This document shows, piece by piece, positions 56,001 to 64,000 of a stretch of DNA of 64,000 nucleotides. Source of the stretch: Wyeomyia smithii (Eukaryota; Arthropoda; Insecta; Diptera; Culicidae); NCBI RefSeq assembly GCF_029784165.1, contig NC_073696.1, forward strand, positions 150,342,812 to 150,406,811, given 5' to 3'. Below the pieces are notes generated by a model. It was not told the DNA's origin and did no database searches. It saw nothing but the letters and a program-made list of their open reading frames with translations. The first letter of the stretch is position 1, and every line of letters starts with the position of its first letter. A program made the translations under genes and the position numbers.

Positions 56001-56752
56001 TCGTATAACTTCCAATCGACATTCCGTGTGAGGTCATACGGAATGTCAATTGGTCGCATGCGAGTCGACCCGTTATTAATTGAAATAAGAATAGGCAAAT
56101 GGTCGCTACCGTGAGGATCAAGGATTACCTTCCATGTGCAATCCAACCGTAGCGACGTCGAACATAAGGATAGATCCAAAGCGCTTGGGCGCGCTGGAGG
56201 TTTCGGGATACGTGTCATTTCACCGTTGTTTAAAATAGTCATGTCGAAGTCATCGCAAAGGTTATAGATTAAAGAGGAGCGGTTATCATTGTATGGGGAA
56301 CCCCAAGCCACGCCATGAGAGTTGAAGTCTCCCAAAATCAAACGTGGCGAGGGAAGAAGTTCTATTAAATCAAAGAGCAGCCGTTGCCCAACCTGTGCTC
56401 TGGGAGGAATATATATTGAGGCAATACAAAGCTCTTTACCTTGTATTGTCATTTGACATGCGACAACTTCGATGCCTGGAATCGAGGGGAGGTTAATACG
56501 ATAGAAAGAATAGCACTTTTTAATCCCTAAAAGTACTCCTCCATATGGGGTGTCTCGATCAAAGCGAATAATATTAAAATCATGGAAGTTGAGATCAATA
56601 TTTGAAGTAAGCCAAGTTTCACAAAGGGAAAATGCATCGCATTTGTTTTTATTTATCAAAACTTTAAACGAATCAATTTTTGGTAAAATACTTCTACAAT
56701 TCCACTGTAAGACAGAGATAGAATCCTTCATATACGCAGTTGAATTAGGCAT
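53066..56752 (-). CDS. I-clade non-LTR retrotransposon ORF2 (EN-RT-RNase H), intact
   Basis: One open frame of about 1,228 codons from ATG 56750-56752. APE endonuclease: ISVLQWNCRSILPK, FSLCETWL, ASIYIPP, LILGDFNSHGVAWG, LDLSLC and GSDHLPI. RT: FRRAKGTNDCLALLSTDIQ, SAFLDIKGAFDSVS (catalytic Asp), GVPQGSCLSPLLYNFYVND and IRQLADDSVISV (LADD). RNase H: MYYTDGSLLDGSTGFGI, IFTDSLSSIEAL, WVPSHCSIPGNEKADSLAK. The C-terminus has a CACG..H..C zinc motif. ORF1 ends within its start codon region (ATGCCTAA). The closest recalled relatives are mosquito I-clade elements such as MosquI. No disruption was seen, so it may be active if ORF1 is supplied in trans. Confidence 0.9.
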   Translation of the reverse strand: MPNSTAYMKDSISVLQWNCRSILPKIDSFKVLINKNKCDAFSLCETWLTSNIDLNFHDFNIIRFDRDTPYGGVLLGIKKCYSFYRINLPSIPGIEVVACQMTIQGKELCIASIYIPPRAQVGQRLLFDLIELLPSPRLILGDFNSHGVAWGSPYNDNRSSLIYNLCDDFDMTILNNGEMTRIPKPPARPSALDLSLCSTSLRLDCTWKVILDPHGSDHLPILISINNGSTRMRPIDIPYDLTRNVDWKLYEVMISKAVESIQHHPPLEEYNLLAGLILDAALQAQTKKYPGVTIKERPPTPWWDQECSDVYTQRSDAFKAYQKGGIPGDYLRYSELNTKLKSLAKAKKRGYWRLFVNETSRETSMSTLWNTARRMRNRVTVNESEESSSRWIFDFARKVCPDSVPEQNIVRDASPGHDAIESPFTMAEFSVALLSCNNNAPGLYRIKFNLLKNLPGNAKRRLLNLFNKFLEQNIVPQDWRQVKVIAIQKPGKPASDHNSYRPIAMLSCIRKLMEKMILRRLDHWVESNGLLSDTQFGFRRAKGTNDCLALLSTDIQLAYARKEQMASAFLDIKGAFDSVSIDILSGKLHRQGFSPILNNFLHNLLSEKHMHFTHGDLATFRISYMGVPQGSCLSPLLYNFYVNDIDECLANSCTIRQLADDSVISVTGAKAADLQGPLQDTLDNLSAWALQLGIEFSPEKTEIVVFSRKHEPAQLQTQLMGKTISQVLVHKYLGVWFDSKSTWGCHVRYLMKKCQQRVNFLRTITGQWWGAHPGDLIRLYQTTILSVIEYGCFCFRSAANTHLIKLERIQYRCLRIALGCMQSTHTMSLEILAGVLPLKNRFWSLSSRILIKCEVLNRPVIENFESLIELNSQTRFMTLYFNHMSQNINPSSNIPNRVDLSNTYDSTVFFDTSMIEETRGIPDHLRVQQIPKNFSNKYRNINCDNMYYTDGSLLDGSTGFGIFNNNLTVSHKLDNPASVYVAELAAIQYTLGIIEKMPTDHYFIFTDSLSSIEALRSMKDVKHSPYFLGKIREHLSALSEKSTQITLAWVPSHCSIPGNEKADSLAKVGATNGDIYVRPIAFNEFFAFVRQNTIISWQNSWTKGELGRWLHSIIPKVSTNPWFKGLDVGRDFICVMSRLMSNHYRFDAHLRRVGLGESGICACGEGYHDIEHVVWSCPVHRDARSRLIASLQAEGRQPAVPVRDVLASRDLSYMSLIYVFLKSIHAPV

Positions 56753-57600
56753 CGAAGGATACAATCGCTGCAAGGAGGGGCCATTGGGCAGTCAACTGCT
56801 TCAAAAATGATCTAACTGTTGGGAGGAATGCTGTAAGAAAAATTTTAATTGGATCGGGTACATTGAAATTTTCAAAAATCCAGTCCACAATGTCAGAAAA
56901 TTTCACTAATCCAGAGTTTGTTTCATCAACTGGATGTGCAAAAGGAACAACTGGGGTTTTAGATGTTCCTGGCAGTGCTGGGAACTCCTTCTGGGACTTT
57001 AAATTTGCAAGCCCAGGAGGAGTTTGCTTCGGTTTTTCCGCAGCACTGTTTGGTTTGTTCGTACTTTTCATTACACTTTGGGAAATCTTAGGACCTTTAC
57101 GGGGAAGTTTAGGAGAAGAAACATTTTTCCTCTTCCTAGAATCCCCAGGATTGGCATAAAATGTTTCCGCTGATGAATCGTCAGAATCGGTTTCATCGGA
57201 GGGCAACAGATCAAAGGGGTTCGATGTTATGGTAGAAGTGGTCACGGTCTTCTTCAGCATCTCAGCGTAAGAACGCTTTGAACGCTCCTTAAGTGACCGC
57301 TTGATTTTATCTCTGCGCTGCATGTACACCGGGCATGTGGAGAGCTCATGCTGGTTTTCCCCACAGTGAATACATTTTTCAGCATTAACACTGCAAGAAT
57401 CTTCCGCATGAGTCTCCCCACACTTGCTACATCGTGCCTTATTGCAGCAGTAGGCGGCTGTGTGGCCTAACTGCTTGCAATTGGTGCAATTCATAACACG
57501 GGGTACATACAATCGCATAGGCAGACGAACCCGGTCGATCGAGACGTGGCTAGGGAGTGCAGATCCGGCAAACGTAACGCGAAACGAGTCTGACGGAGTG
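56745..57600 (-). pseudogene. I-clade ORF1, C-terminal part with CCHC knuckles
   Basis: The minus-strand frame holds three Cys-rich knuckles (CTNCKQLGHTAAYC, CSKCGETHAEDSC, CIHCGENQHELSTC), then a long Lys/Ser/Pro-rich tail with SKRSYAEML and a hydrophobic C-terminal helix (IKIFLTAFLPTVRSFL). It stops TAA at 56745-56747, overlapping the ORF2 start by 8 bases. It is joined to its N-terminal half by one frameshift at about 57595. Confidence 0.8.
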
Positions 57601-58087
57601 TAAACATGGACCGCAATTGCTTACAATCCAAAATCTTCGCCTGTGTTTCGGTATTTTTGAAGCAACCGGTTGCGCTTTTTAGGATACACTCGACAGACAG
57701 ACTCGAATCGGTTATGACACCGTCGATCTCCACGTCTCGTGCGGGTATGTAAACGCGATACTCGCGTGTGAAGAGCTCAGAGCAAGCGGTAGCATTGGCC
57801 TGTGCCAGATCACTGACCACGACACGGAGCTTGTTAGGTCGGACCTTGGAAATTTCGGTCACGGCCTTGTACCCCTTCGTCAGGTCTTTTGAAATTTGCA
57901 GTATGTTTAATCGCTTTGAATTCACTCCTGCCTTTGGACGAAAATAAACAGTATAGCTGCCCTGTTGAGATCCGTCCGGGTAAAGCCTGGGGCGAGGGGG
58001 GACTGGAGAATGAACAGGGGAGGGGGTAACAGAAGGGTCAGGGGGGTTCGGGGATGGTGGCACGGGAGGCGAGGGATCTATATCCAT
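57575..58087 (-). pseudogene. I-clade ORF1, N-terminal part
   Basis: ATG 58085-58087 begins MDIDPSPPVPPSPNPPDPSV, a Pro-rich leader. Then SYTVYFRPKAGVNSKRLNIL and LDCKQLRSMFT. After MFT one extra base (or a loss of two) shifts the frame, so the native continuation into the knuckle region is lost. A functional ORF1 would need only this single indel resolved. The element's 5' end is at 58378. Confidence 0.8.
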
Positions 58088-58378
58088 CGCGCTAAATGTA
58101 GCGCACTAGCGAACTAGCGCCGACAAGAACACGTACCTCTTTACTTCTCCTTCCAGCAGTGGTTGTCCGATCGTTCGAAGCTGCACCCAAAGCAGCCAGC
58201 AGCACTAGTACAGCAGCACCAATACAGCCACCAGCAGTGAGCCGGGTGTGAGATCACTCAGCACAGCGACACGGACTCGACTGTCACTCTTTTGTTTGGC
58301 TATTCGTACACACGGACCGGATTGTAATAGAACGACCACTTTGCACGTCCGTTTCCGTCGAGTGTTCGACGCGGAATG
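58088..58378 (-). promoter_or_regulatory. I-clade 5' UTR, probable internal promoter region
   Basis: About 290 bp between the element's 5' end and the ORF1 ATG on the minus strand. I-type elements carry an internal pol II promoter here. The minus-strand start reads CATTCCGCGTCGAACACTCG. CAGCA/GCTGCT repeats lie at 58180-58240. Confidence 0.5.
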
Positions 58379-58392
58379 AACTGTATTTGTTT

Positions 58393-58580
58393 GCTTGTGA
58401 AGTGTTATGTACTGTTATAATGTTATAGTTTCATTTTATGATTGTTTTGTACAAAAGATACTGGGTTTTTATGCCGCTTTGAATGAAGACAAAAGTTCAC
58501 TCAAGGCGGCTTTTCCCAGTCCAAACACCAATTATCATTTAGACGTATAGGCGGATGACGAAATTAATAAATAAATAAAT
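58393..58580 (+). other. CR1-like element 3' UTR remainder and tail
   Basis: Continues the UTR broken at 52670 and ends in a TAAA tail at about 58564-58580 where the L2-like RT resumes. Non-coding. Confidence 0.65.
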
Positions 58581-58605
58581 ATCATTAATGTACATAATAA
58601 ACAAA

Positions 58606-58875
58606 CGTGGTTCCCGTGGTTCTGTGGTTAGCGATGTCGGTCGGCTAGCTCTCCCACACGGTTGTGATGTCGGGTTCGATTCCCGATCAGGTCGAGGGTC
58701 TTTTCGAGCTGGAAATTTTCTCGACTCAGCACTGGGGCACTGGGGCACGGTGTATCGTTGTACTTATCCTACAACATGCAAAATGTGCCGAAAACAATAT
58801 CGATAACGTATTCTCTCAACTAATCTAGTTGATCGAGACCGCATTAGCCCCCCAGGCTAGCGTGCGATATTGTTT
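58606..58875 (+). mobile_element. tRNA-derived SINE, plus strand
   Basis: Begins GTGGTTCCCGTGGTTCTGTGG, with TGGTTAGCGATGTCGG (A box) and GGGTTCGATTCCCGATC (B box). The 15-bp target duplication TACATAATAAACAAA lies at 58591-58605 and 58876-58890. Contains a tandem ACTGGGGC near 58731-58747. It lies inside the L2-like RT, which is rejoined by removing one duplication copy. Confidence 0.9.
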
Positions 58876-59830
58876 TACATAATAAACAAAATAGGCCCTA
58901 ATACATTTCCCTGAGGTACACCAAGAGTGTTCCTTATGGGATCAGAGGTAAAATCATTGAAAATAGTCCTTTGAGTTCTGTCACACAAGTAGTTTTCAAA
59001 CCATTTGTATCAGTACTCGTAACTCCAAAGCGCCTTATACTTTGTAACAATAAGGGCCTAGAAATCGTTTCAAAAGCGCGTTTATGATCCAATAACACCG
59101 CAACAATAGTATCCTTACGCTCAATGTTTTCTTTCCATTTTGCTAACACCAGATTCAATGCAGTTTCACAAGAATGGCCTTCCCGATATCCTGATTGTTC
59201 TGGTATTAGCAAACCGTTAGAGTTCAAATATTGTAACAGTTGGCCTTTTACAGCAAGTTCTAAAAATTTCTCTAAAGTGTGCAACATATTGATAGGACGA
59301 AACTCTTCGGCTGTAATAGTCCTTTTGTCCTTCAATCGTGACTTTTTGTATCGGAATCACTAAAGACTCCTTCCAAATTTGTGGCACGTGCCCCGTTTGT
59401 AATGATTCGTTTATAAGGCCAAGTAGATCGTACCCAATAACATGAAAACAATCTTGAATAATTCTAGCATTAACGTTATCAATTCCAGCCGTTTTATGAA
59501 GAGAAAAACATATGTTTTTAAGTTGTTCTGGTGTAAGTTGGTGCAAGCTTTCAAAACTACAATTAACATTACACGGCCGTTTTATTTCATCCGGTTCATT
59601 AACCAGTTCAATTGATTGATTGATCAATGAAACACTTTCGATGAAATAATCATTGAACTTACTTGCAATTGTTGCTTCAGAATGTTCTTCAATGCCATCA
59701 AAAGTTATGAACCGCGGATTAAAATTGCAAGGTTTAAGTAATGAGTTCAGTATTCTCCATAACTCTTTGTTGTTGTTTTATGTTGATCAATTTTCCCCTG
59801 TATATATTCGCTCCTAAACTAAACTAAAGA
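58876..59830 (-). pseudogene. L2-like non-LTR RT, proximal part
   Basis: On the minus strand: KLWRILNSLLKPCNF and IASKFNDYFIESVSL (linker), LHKTAGIDNVNARII, WKESLVIPIQKV, FRPINMLHTLEKFLE, SGYREGHSCETALNL and VAVLLDHKRAFETIS. This is followed by GVPQG..GPILFIMYINDI across the SINE at 58560-58900. Frameshifts occur near 59335 and 59010. The catalytic FADD half lies at 48561-49415. Confidence 0.75.
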
Positions 59831-59879
59831 AGAGGCATACCACAAAAGATCAAAACAATGGTCGCAGTGGTCCAAATCT

Positions 59880-60236
59880 TACAAAAAAGTAAAAAAATAA
59901 TTGGTGTACCTGGTTACTCCGTTATTAGAAATGACCGATTATATAAACGTGGTGGAGGTATCGCCGTTTACTATCAAGAGCATCTAGACTGCTCAAAAAT
60001 GTTTGGTTCAACGCTTACTACGGGCTCAACGGACAAAACTGAATGTTTAGCGATGGAATTTCGAGTAAATCGTCATAGGATATTACTAATGGTGATCTAC
60101 AATCCCACAGAAAATGACTGCTCGTCTTTTTAGCTGGGAAGTTGACAAGTTTAGCAGTTTGCTACGAAAACGTGTTTCTTGTAGGTGACTTTAATACTGA
60201 CCTACTTCGGCCTTGCACTAAACGTACGCTTTTTAA
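59880..60236 (+). pseudogene. Non-LTR endonuclease, first part
   Basis: GVPGYSVIRNDRLYKRGGGI and VYYQEHLDCSKMF, ECLAMEFRVNRHRILLMVIY, then (after a stop) LVGDFNTDL. It reads away from the L2-like RT, on the opposite strand. Interrupted at 60236 by a TTAA element. The extreme N-terminus (QN.R, ETW) is missing. Confidence 0.75.
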
Positions 60237-60990
60237 CCCTTTATAAGGCAGTGGCAACTATATTTACATTTTTTTCGCTGCACTAAAAACATTGTTTTTA
60301 AATTTCGCTTAAGCAAAGACTTCTAAAGGTTCCTTAGAACAGCTTAGTTTTATCTAGAACTGCTAGAAGTGTGCAATATTCATTTTGGCTTCATTTTTAT
60401 GTAAACAAACCAAAATTTTAGAACGTCGTTCGGAAATTTCTTCTTAGTTTGGTAAAAATCCAACAAATCGGTAAGTTTTCCACCAGAAACTTTCTATTTA
60501 GGACCTACTATGTTAGATTACGCAGTTGTTTTGTTAAAATACATGGTGTATATGACGACAAATTTAAAATTTATTCCTAAAATTTTGTTCAGAATACCAC
60601 TTGAATAATTCTTTACTTTGATCTTTACTTTGATCTTTATTGATAAATGAAGTCCTGCTGTTACAATCTAATTACTATGATGTTTCATTTTTTATTATTA
60701 CAAAAAGGAAGCTAACAATGCAGCTGCAAAAGAATTGTTTTCATCGTTTTTGGGGTTAACGGGCAGTGGCAAGTATATTGCCACCAACGTTTAAACGGTT
60801 AACGGGCAGTGGCAGCTATATTGCCACCAACATTGTGGGGTTAGTGGCAACTATATTGCCACCAATTTTTCAATGGATTCAATAGTGAATTGTTAAACAA
60901 AGGTACAGATGCGTTGTTCCTCCTGTGAAGAATTCGTTTTACTTAAGTTTATGTCAATTCCTTGTGTAGTTTCCAGGGCCTTATAAAGGG
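60237..60990. mobile_element. piggyBac-type MITE, TTAA target
   Basis: Termini CCCTTTATAAGGCAGTGG and, inverted, CCCTTTATAAGGCCCTGG. TTAA at 60233-60236, and ATAA (one change) at 60991-60994. The endonuclease frame is restored exactly when the insert and one TTAA copy are removed. The right half has three copies of a GGCAGTGGCA..TATATTGCCACCAA phrase. No transposase. Confidence 0.85.
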
Positions 60991-60994
60991 ATAA

Positions 60995-61628
60995 CTCGAT
61001 GCTTCGTTCTTTTTCCCTGTTATCTGTTAGTAATGAGCCAACATTCTTCCATAATGAAGGGTGCTCGCAGTTAGATCTTTTTATAACCAACTGTAACGAG
61101 AAGGTTTTACGGTTTGGACAGGTCAGCTTCCCTGTGTTGTCACAGCACGATTTAATATTTGCCTCTGCCGATTCCGACATTACACAGCCCTCAAATCAGC
61201 GTATTTATCATGACAATGTAAACTTTGACCCACATATTCTGGAAAACGCAATTCTGTCTATCCCCTGGAACCAGTTTTATGAAATGGAAAACCCAAACGA
61301 TTTCATGGTATTTTTTAACTTGCACATGAAACGGGTGCACGATTTGGGCATCCCTGAACGTTTCAGTAACAGTCGTCGACGTCACAATCCATGGTTCACC
61401 GGAAGTGTCCGACAATCTCTGCTCGAACGAGACTTGGCGTATAAGGATTGGTTGCAGGCTCCAATACAATTCAAAGACGTTAAGCGGCAGCAGTACAAGG
61501 TGCTGAGAAATCGGACCAACATGAAGGCTCAGCAATATTTCAATACATTCTTGGACAGCAGAACCCCGTCAACAATCCTATGGTAGCGCGTAAAGAGTCT
61601 TGGAGTTGGAAAGGACAAATTCGACTGG
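60995..61628 (+). pseudogene. Non-LTR endonuclease, second part and linker
   Basis: MLRSFSLLSVSNEPTFFHNE, CSQLDLFITN and LSQHDLIFAS complete the endonuclease. The linker NPWFTGSVRQSLLERDLAYK and AQQYFNTFLDSRTPSTILW follows, then after a stop RVKSLGVGKDKFDW. Sequence ends abruptly at the MITE remnant starting at 61629. The RT is absent. Confidence 0.75.
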
Positions 61629-62047
61629 TTTTTTACGCGGATTTTCGAATTAACGCGGTTTTTTTACGCGATGCCGTGCTAATTCAAAAAAAAATTTTTT
61701 TCACGGATTTTCTAATTAACGTGGGTTGGGAACCAGAAATGTCTAAGTGTTTATTGAGTAAAAAACTTGGTAAAAAAAAACCTCCGCCCTCCGAAATGAC
61801 CGTCAAAGATTCGCATACCTGTCAAAGGTAACTTTTGCATGCCCGGTTCCATTTTACATATTTTCGAAAAATTCATCTCACTCAATCATCAAATCAAATT
61901 TGATCAAACAAGTTTACAAATAACGAAAAAAAAGGATTGAATTTACTCAAAGTAACCTTAATTAAGGGTTAATTACGTTTAATTTGGAGGAGTGAGTAAA
62001 GTTTGATGAAAGCTCAAAAAATATTATTTTCAACAATGATTATTCCA
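61629..62047 (+). repeat. Truncated copy of the ACGCGG-type MITE plus nested element
   Basis: Corresponds to 24950-25080 followed by 25325-25560 of the complete copy, with about 250 bp (the tandem TIR region) missing. Ends at the small MITE at 62050. Confidence 0.75.
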
Positions 62048-62049
62048 TA

Positions 62050-62256
62050 TAGAGTTCTCCAAGCGAAAACACACAAACACCACGACACGGCCCGCTTTAC
62101 ACTGTATATTGAAATTTGTGAGAGTGTGAATCAAACTTGGTAGTTTTTTATGCTCTCTTTCAGATGACAGTTCTCACAGGTGACCAAAAATTCTTACAGC
62201 TAACAAAAAATAAATCGTAAACATCGCACTAATACACACGCACCTGGAGAACTCTA
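62050..62256. mobile_element. 207-bp TA-flanked MITE
   Basis: Inverted 12-bp ends TAGAGTTCTCCA, and TA at 62048-62049 and 62257-62258. Downstream sequence does not continue the upstream repeat, so either the target was already broken or there was later loss. Confidence 0.75.
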
Positions 62257-62280
62257 TAGCATTGGCCAACATTTGCAAAA

Positions 62281-62356
62281 GTATCGATACTTAAGTGGGC
62301 GGTATCGATATTATGTTGATATCGATGGCGGAGGATCGATACTAGATGTATCGATA
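62281..62356. promoter_or_regulatory. Cluster of TATCGATA (DRE/BEAF-type) motifs
   Basis: Three perfect TATCGATA octamers (62282-62289, 62303-62310, 62349-62356) and two one-off variants (62320-62327, 62334-62341) occur in 75 bp. In Drosophila this octamer is bound by DREF and overlaps BEAF-32 sites. No gene start is seen here; function is inference. Confidence 0.4.
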
Positions 62357-62392
62357 CTCTACCTGCTACTTGAAACAGGTCTATGAAAACTA

Positions 62393-62581
62393 GAGTGCCT
62401 ATATATAACTAAAGTGGCGCCGTGTCATCCAAAGTAACGCTGGTAACACTGGTAACACTGAACATCCTTTCTCTTTCCCCACACGTGTTTAATAGGTTGT
62501 TTGCTCAATTGGAATGACACTGACAGATAATTTTTATTCCAATTTTAACAGTGTCGCCACTCTATATATTTACAGGCACTC
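62393..62581. mobile_element. 189-bp TA-flanked MITE
   Basis: Left GAGTGCCTATATATA..AGTGGCG and inverted right GAGTGCCTGTAAATATA..GAGTGGCG; TA at 62391-62392 and 62582-62583. Tandem GGTAACACT lies inside. Non-coding. Confidence 0.8.
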
Positions 62582-62583
62582 TA

Positions 62584-62822
62584 ATGAAAACCTGCCATTT
62601 TTTCTTGATCTTTAATATGGGCAATCAGAGATGCCAGGTGTTTTTGAAAAATGCATGCAACTTCTTGAAAACCGACAAAATCTGCTTAAAGTTTGAAAAA
62701 AAAAATTGTCTGTGATTTGAAAAAATTGCTTTCGCACAGGCAAAAATTTGCACAGATGTTGAGAAAGTTTGCGCAAATATAAAGAGACTCTGACAAAAAT
62801 CTGCAGAAACTATGGAAAACCT
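62584..62822. other. Unassigned spacer, no gene seen
   Basis: AT-rich sequence with repeated TTGAAAAA and CTGACAAAAATCTGC-like phrases. No coding or repeat boundary seen. Confidence 0.3.
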
Positions 62823-64000
62823 AAATTAATCCACCCAGCGGTCAGACCCAGCCTTTTTCATTCAAACTTATTATTTGTAAAAATAGATTTACATGAATGC
62901 TTAAATCTAATAAAGGTATATTTACTCTTTGGGTTCTAAAATATTGATGTTGTAATTGAAGTATAAAATATGAAAATGGACGTAATGTTAGTGCTTCAGA
63001 AATAGCGAAATAAAAGAAATGACTCTTAATTTCGAACAATTTAATCACTAGCGATACCGGGAACGTTCAAATAGTACGATACCACATTTAAATCAGGTTG
63101 AGGCCATATATAGTGATCAAAGCAGGTAAAGTGTTGAATAGTCTTTGAATTTCTTTTCTTCCCAAAGCTTTTGAACAGTATATCATATTGTTATGAAGTT
63201 TGTTATTTGTAAGTTTGAGAGATGACTCGTGTGTATGACACTAGTTATGTTCAAATAAGTCGTGTAATACTTGAGATAATAGACTTTCGTTGTTTTAACA
63301 ATTTAATACATAACGGTTGCTTAAGTTTGATTACAATCAAATGAAAAGGGAACGTATGGGGCAGCCAAACTTTGAAACCACGTGTTCAATCATAATTCAT
63401 CAGTTAACCCTTAACTAGCCCGTTCATCTGATATCAATATTGTTCAAATCGGTTGTGTAGTTTCTAAGATGATGAAATTTCGTGATTTTCACATTTCGAT
63501 ACATTACAGACGAAGTTTTAGTCCGATTACAGCAAAATTCAATAGGGTGTTATGAGGTAGGTAGACCTTTCATTTGACACTAATCTTGTGGAAATCGGTT
63601 CAACCATCTCTGAGAAAAGTGAGTGAGTCCAAGTAGTCTTCGGAATATGTTTCTTTTTATAGCTGGATTTCACATTTTTAAACATAACAGGCAAAGTAAT
63701 AATCCGTTTGCAAAAAAATCAATAGGGTCTTATGGGGCAACAAGATCTTCCATATTACACTGATTTTATAAAAACCGGCCCAGCTATCTCTGAGAAACAT
63801 GAGTGAGATTAGATAGTCTCCAGAACACGTTTCTTTCCATAACTTCTGAACCACAAGTTCAATCTTCATAAAATTCAAAAGTTAAGGGTTTTTTTTAGTA
63901 GCCCGTTCATTTGAAATTAATTTTTTTCAAATCGGTTGTGTAGTTTCTGAGATATTGATGTTTCGTGATTTTTACATTATGATACATAACCTCTAAGCTA
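62823..64000 (-). repeat. Inverted copy of the large repeat at 31795-35060
   Basis: Begins TTAATCCACCCAGCGGTCAGA, the complement of the end of the first copy near 35040-35060, and runs antiparallel to about 33900-35060. The match is long and close by eye, with scattered differences. The copy leaves the window at 64000. Confidence 0.85.

Overview
The window looks like transposon-dense nuclear DNA of an insect, most likely a culicine (Aedes/Culex-type) mosquito. No bacterial or organellar gene organisation is present. Almost every recognisable reading frame is a transposable-element protein: BEL/Pao, Ty1/copia, Ty3/gypsy, Penelope, CR1-, I-, LOA- and L2-like non-LTR retrotransposons, pogo and hAT transposase fragments, tRNA-derived SINEs and many MITEs. 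The species call is inference from TE content and general style; I could not search a database.

Layout. 1-3400: decayed repeats, a TSD-flanked SINE and a small MITE. 3400-6640: a pogo-like DNA transposon (minus) whose transposase is split by a decayed CR1-like element (about 4010-6200). 6700-21409: a minus-strand copia element that holds a truncated gypsy element (about 9070-13180 or beyond) and, inside its LTR, a complete BEL/Pao element (14891-21383) with paired LTRs and a GGACA target duplication. 22284-24670: a hAT-type element with CCCGAA-rich subterminal arrays, carrying two nearly identical Penelope fragments as an 815-bp inverted repeat. 24894-26279: a TA-flanked MITE with a second terminal-inverted-repeat element nested in it. 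26325-27746: the one convincing host-gene piece, a terminal coding exon right after a splice acceptor, with three SUMO-interaction-like segments. 28516-30580: a foldback element made of CGAAAGGCTGAAA units, with two MITEs and a GC-rich palindromic island inside. 31795-35060: a repeat of short related paragraphs (an inverted copy starts at 62823), interrupted by a hAT MITE. 35197-42527: a TIR element containing a CR1-like retrotransposon, itself broken by a hAT insertion and a 740-bp tandem duplication. 43600-47600: SINEs, a degraded FP_C-like ORF1 and a LOA-like RT/RNase H remnant. 48560-59830: an L2-like element (minus) split by a CR1-like element (plus), itself split by a nearly intact I-clade element (52671-58378, minus), plus a SINE. 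59858-64000: an endonuclease fragment holding a TTAA MITE, small TA MITEs, a cluster of TATCGATA sites and the inverted copy of the 31.8-35 kb repeat.

How the parts relate: this is a stratified nest of insertions rather than a set of cooperating genes. Target-site duplications and reading frames that resume across inserts give the relative order at several loci. The youngest-looking insertions are BEL (LTRs differ at about four positions), the inverted Penelope pair, the 740-bp duplication and the I-clade element (one open 1,200+ residue ORF2).
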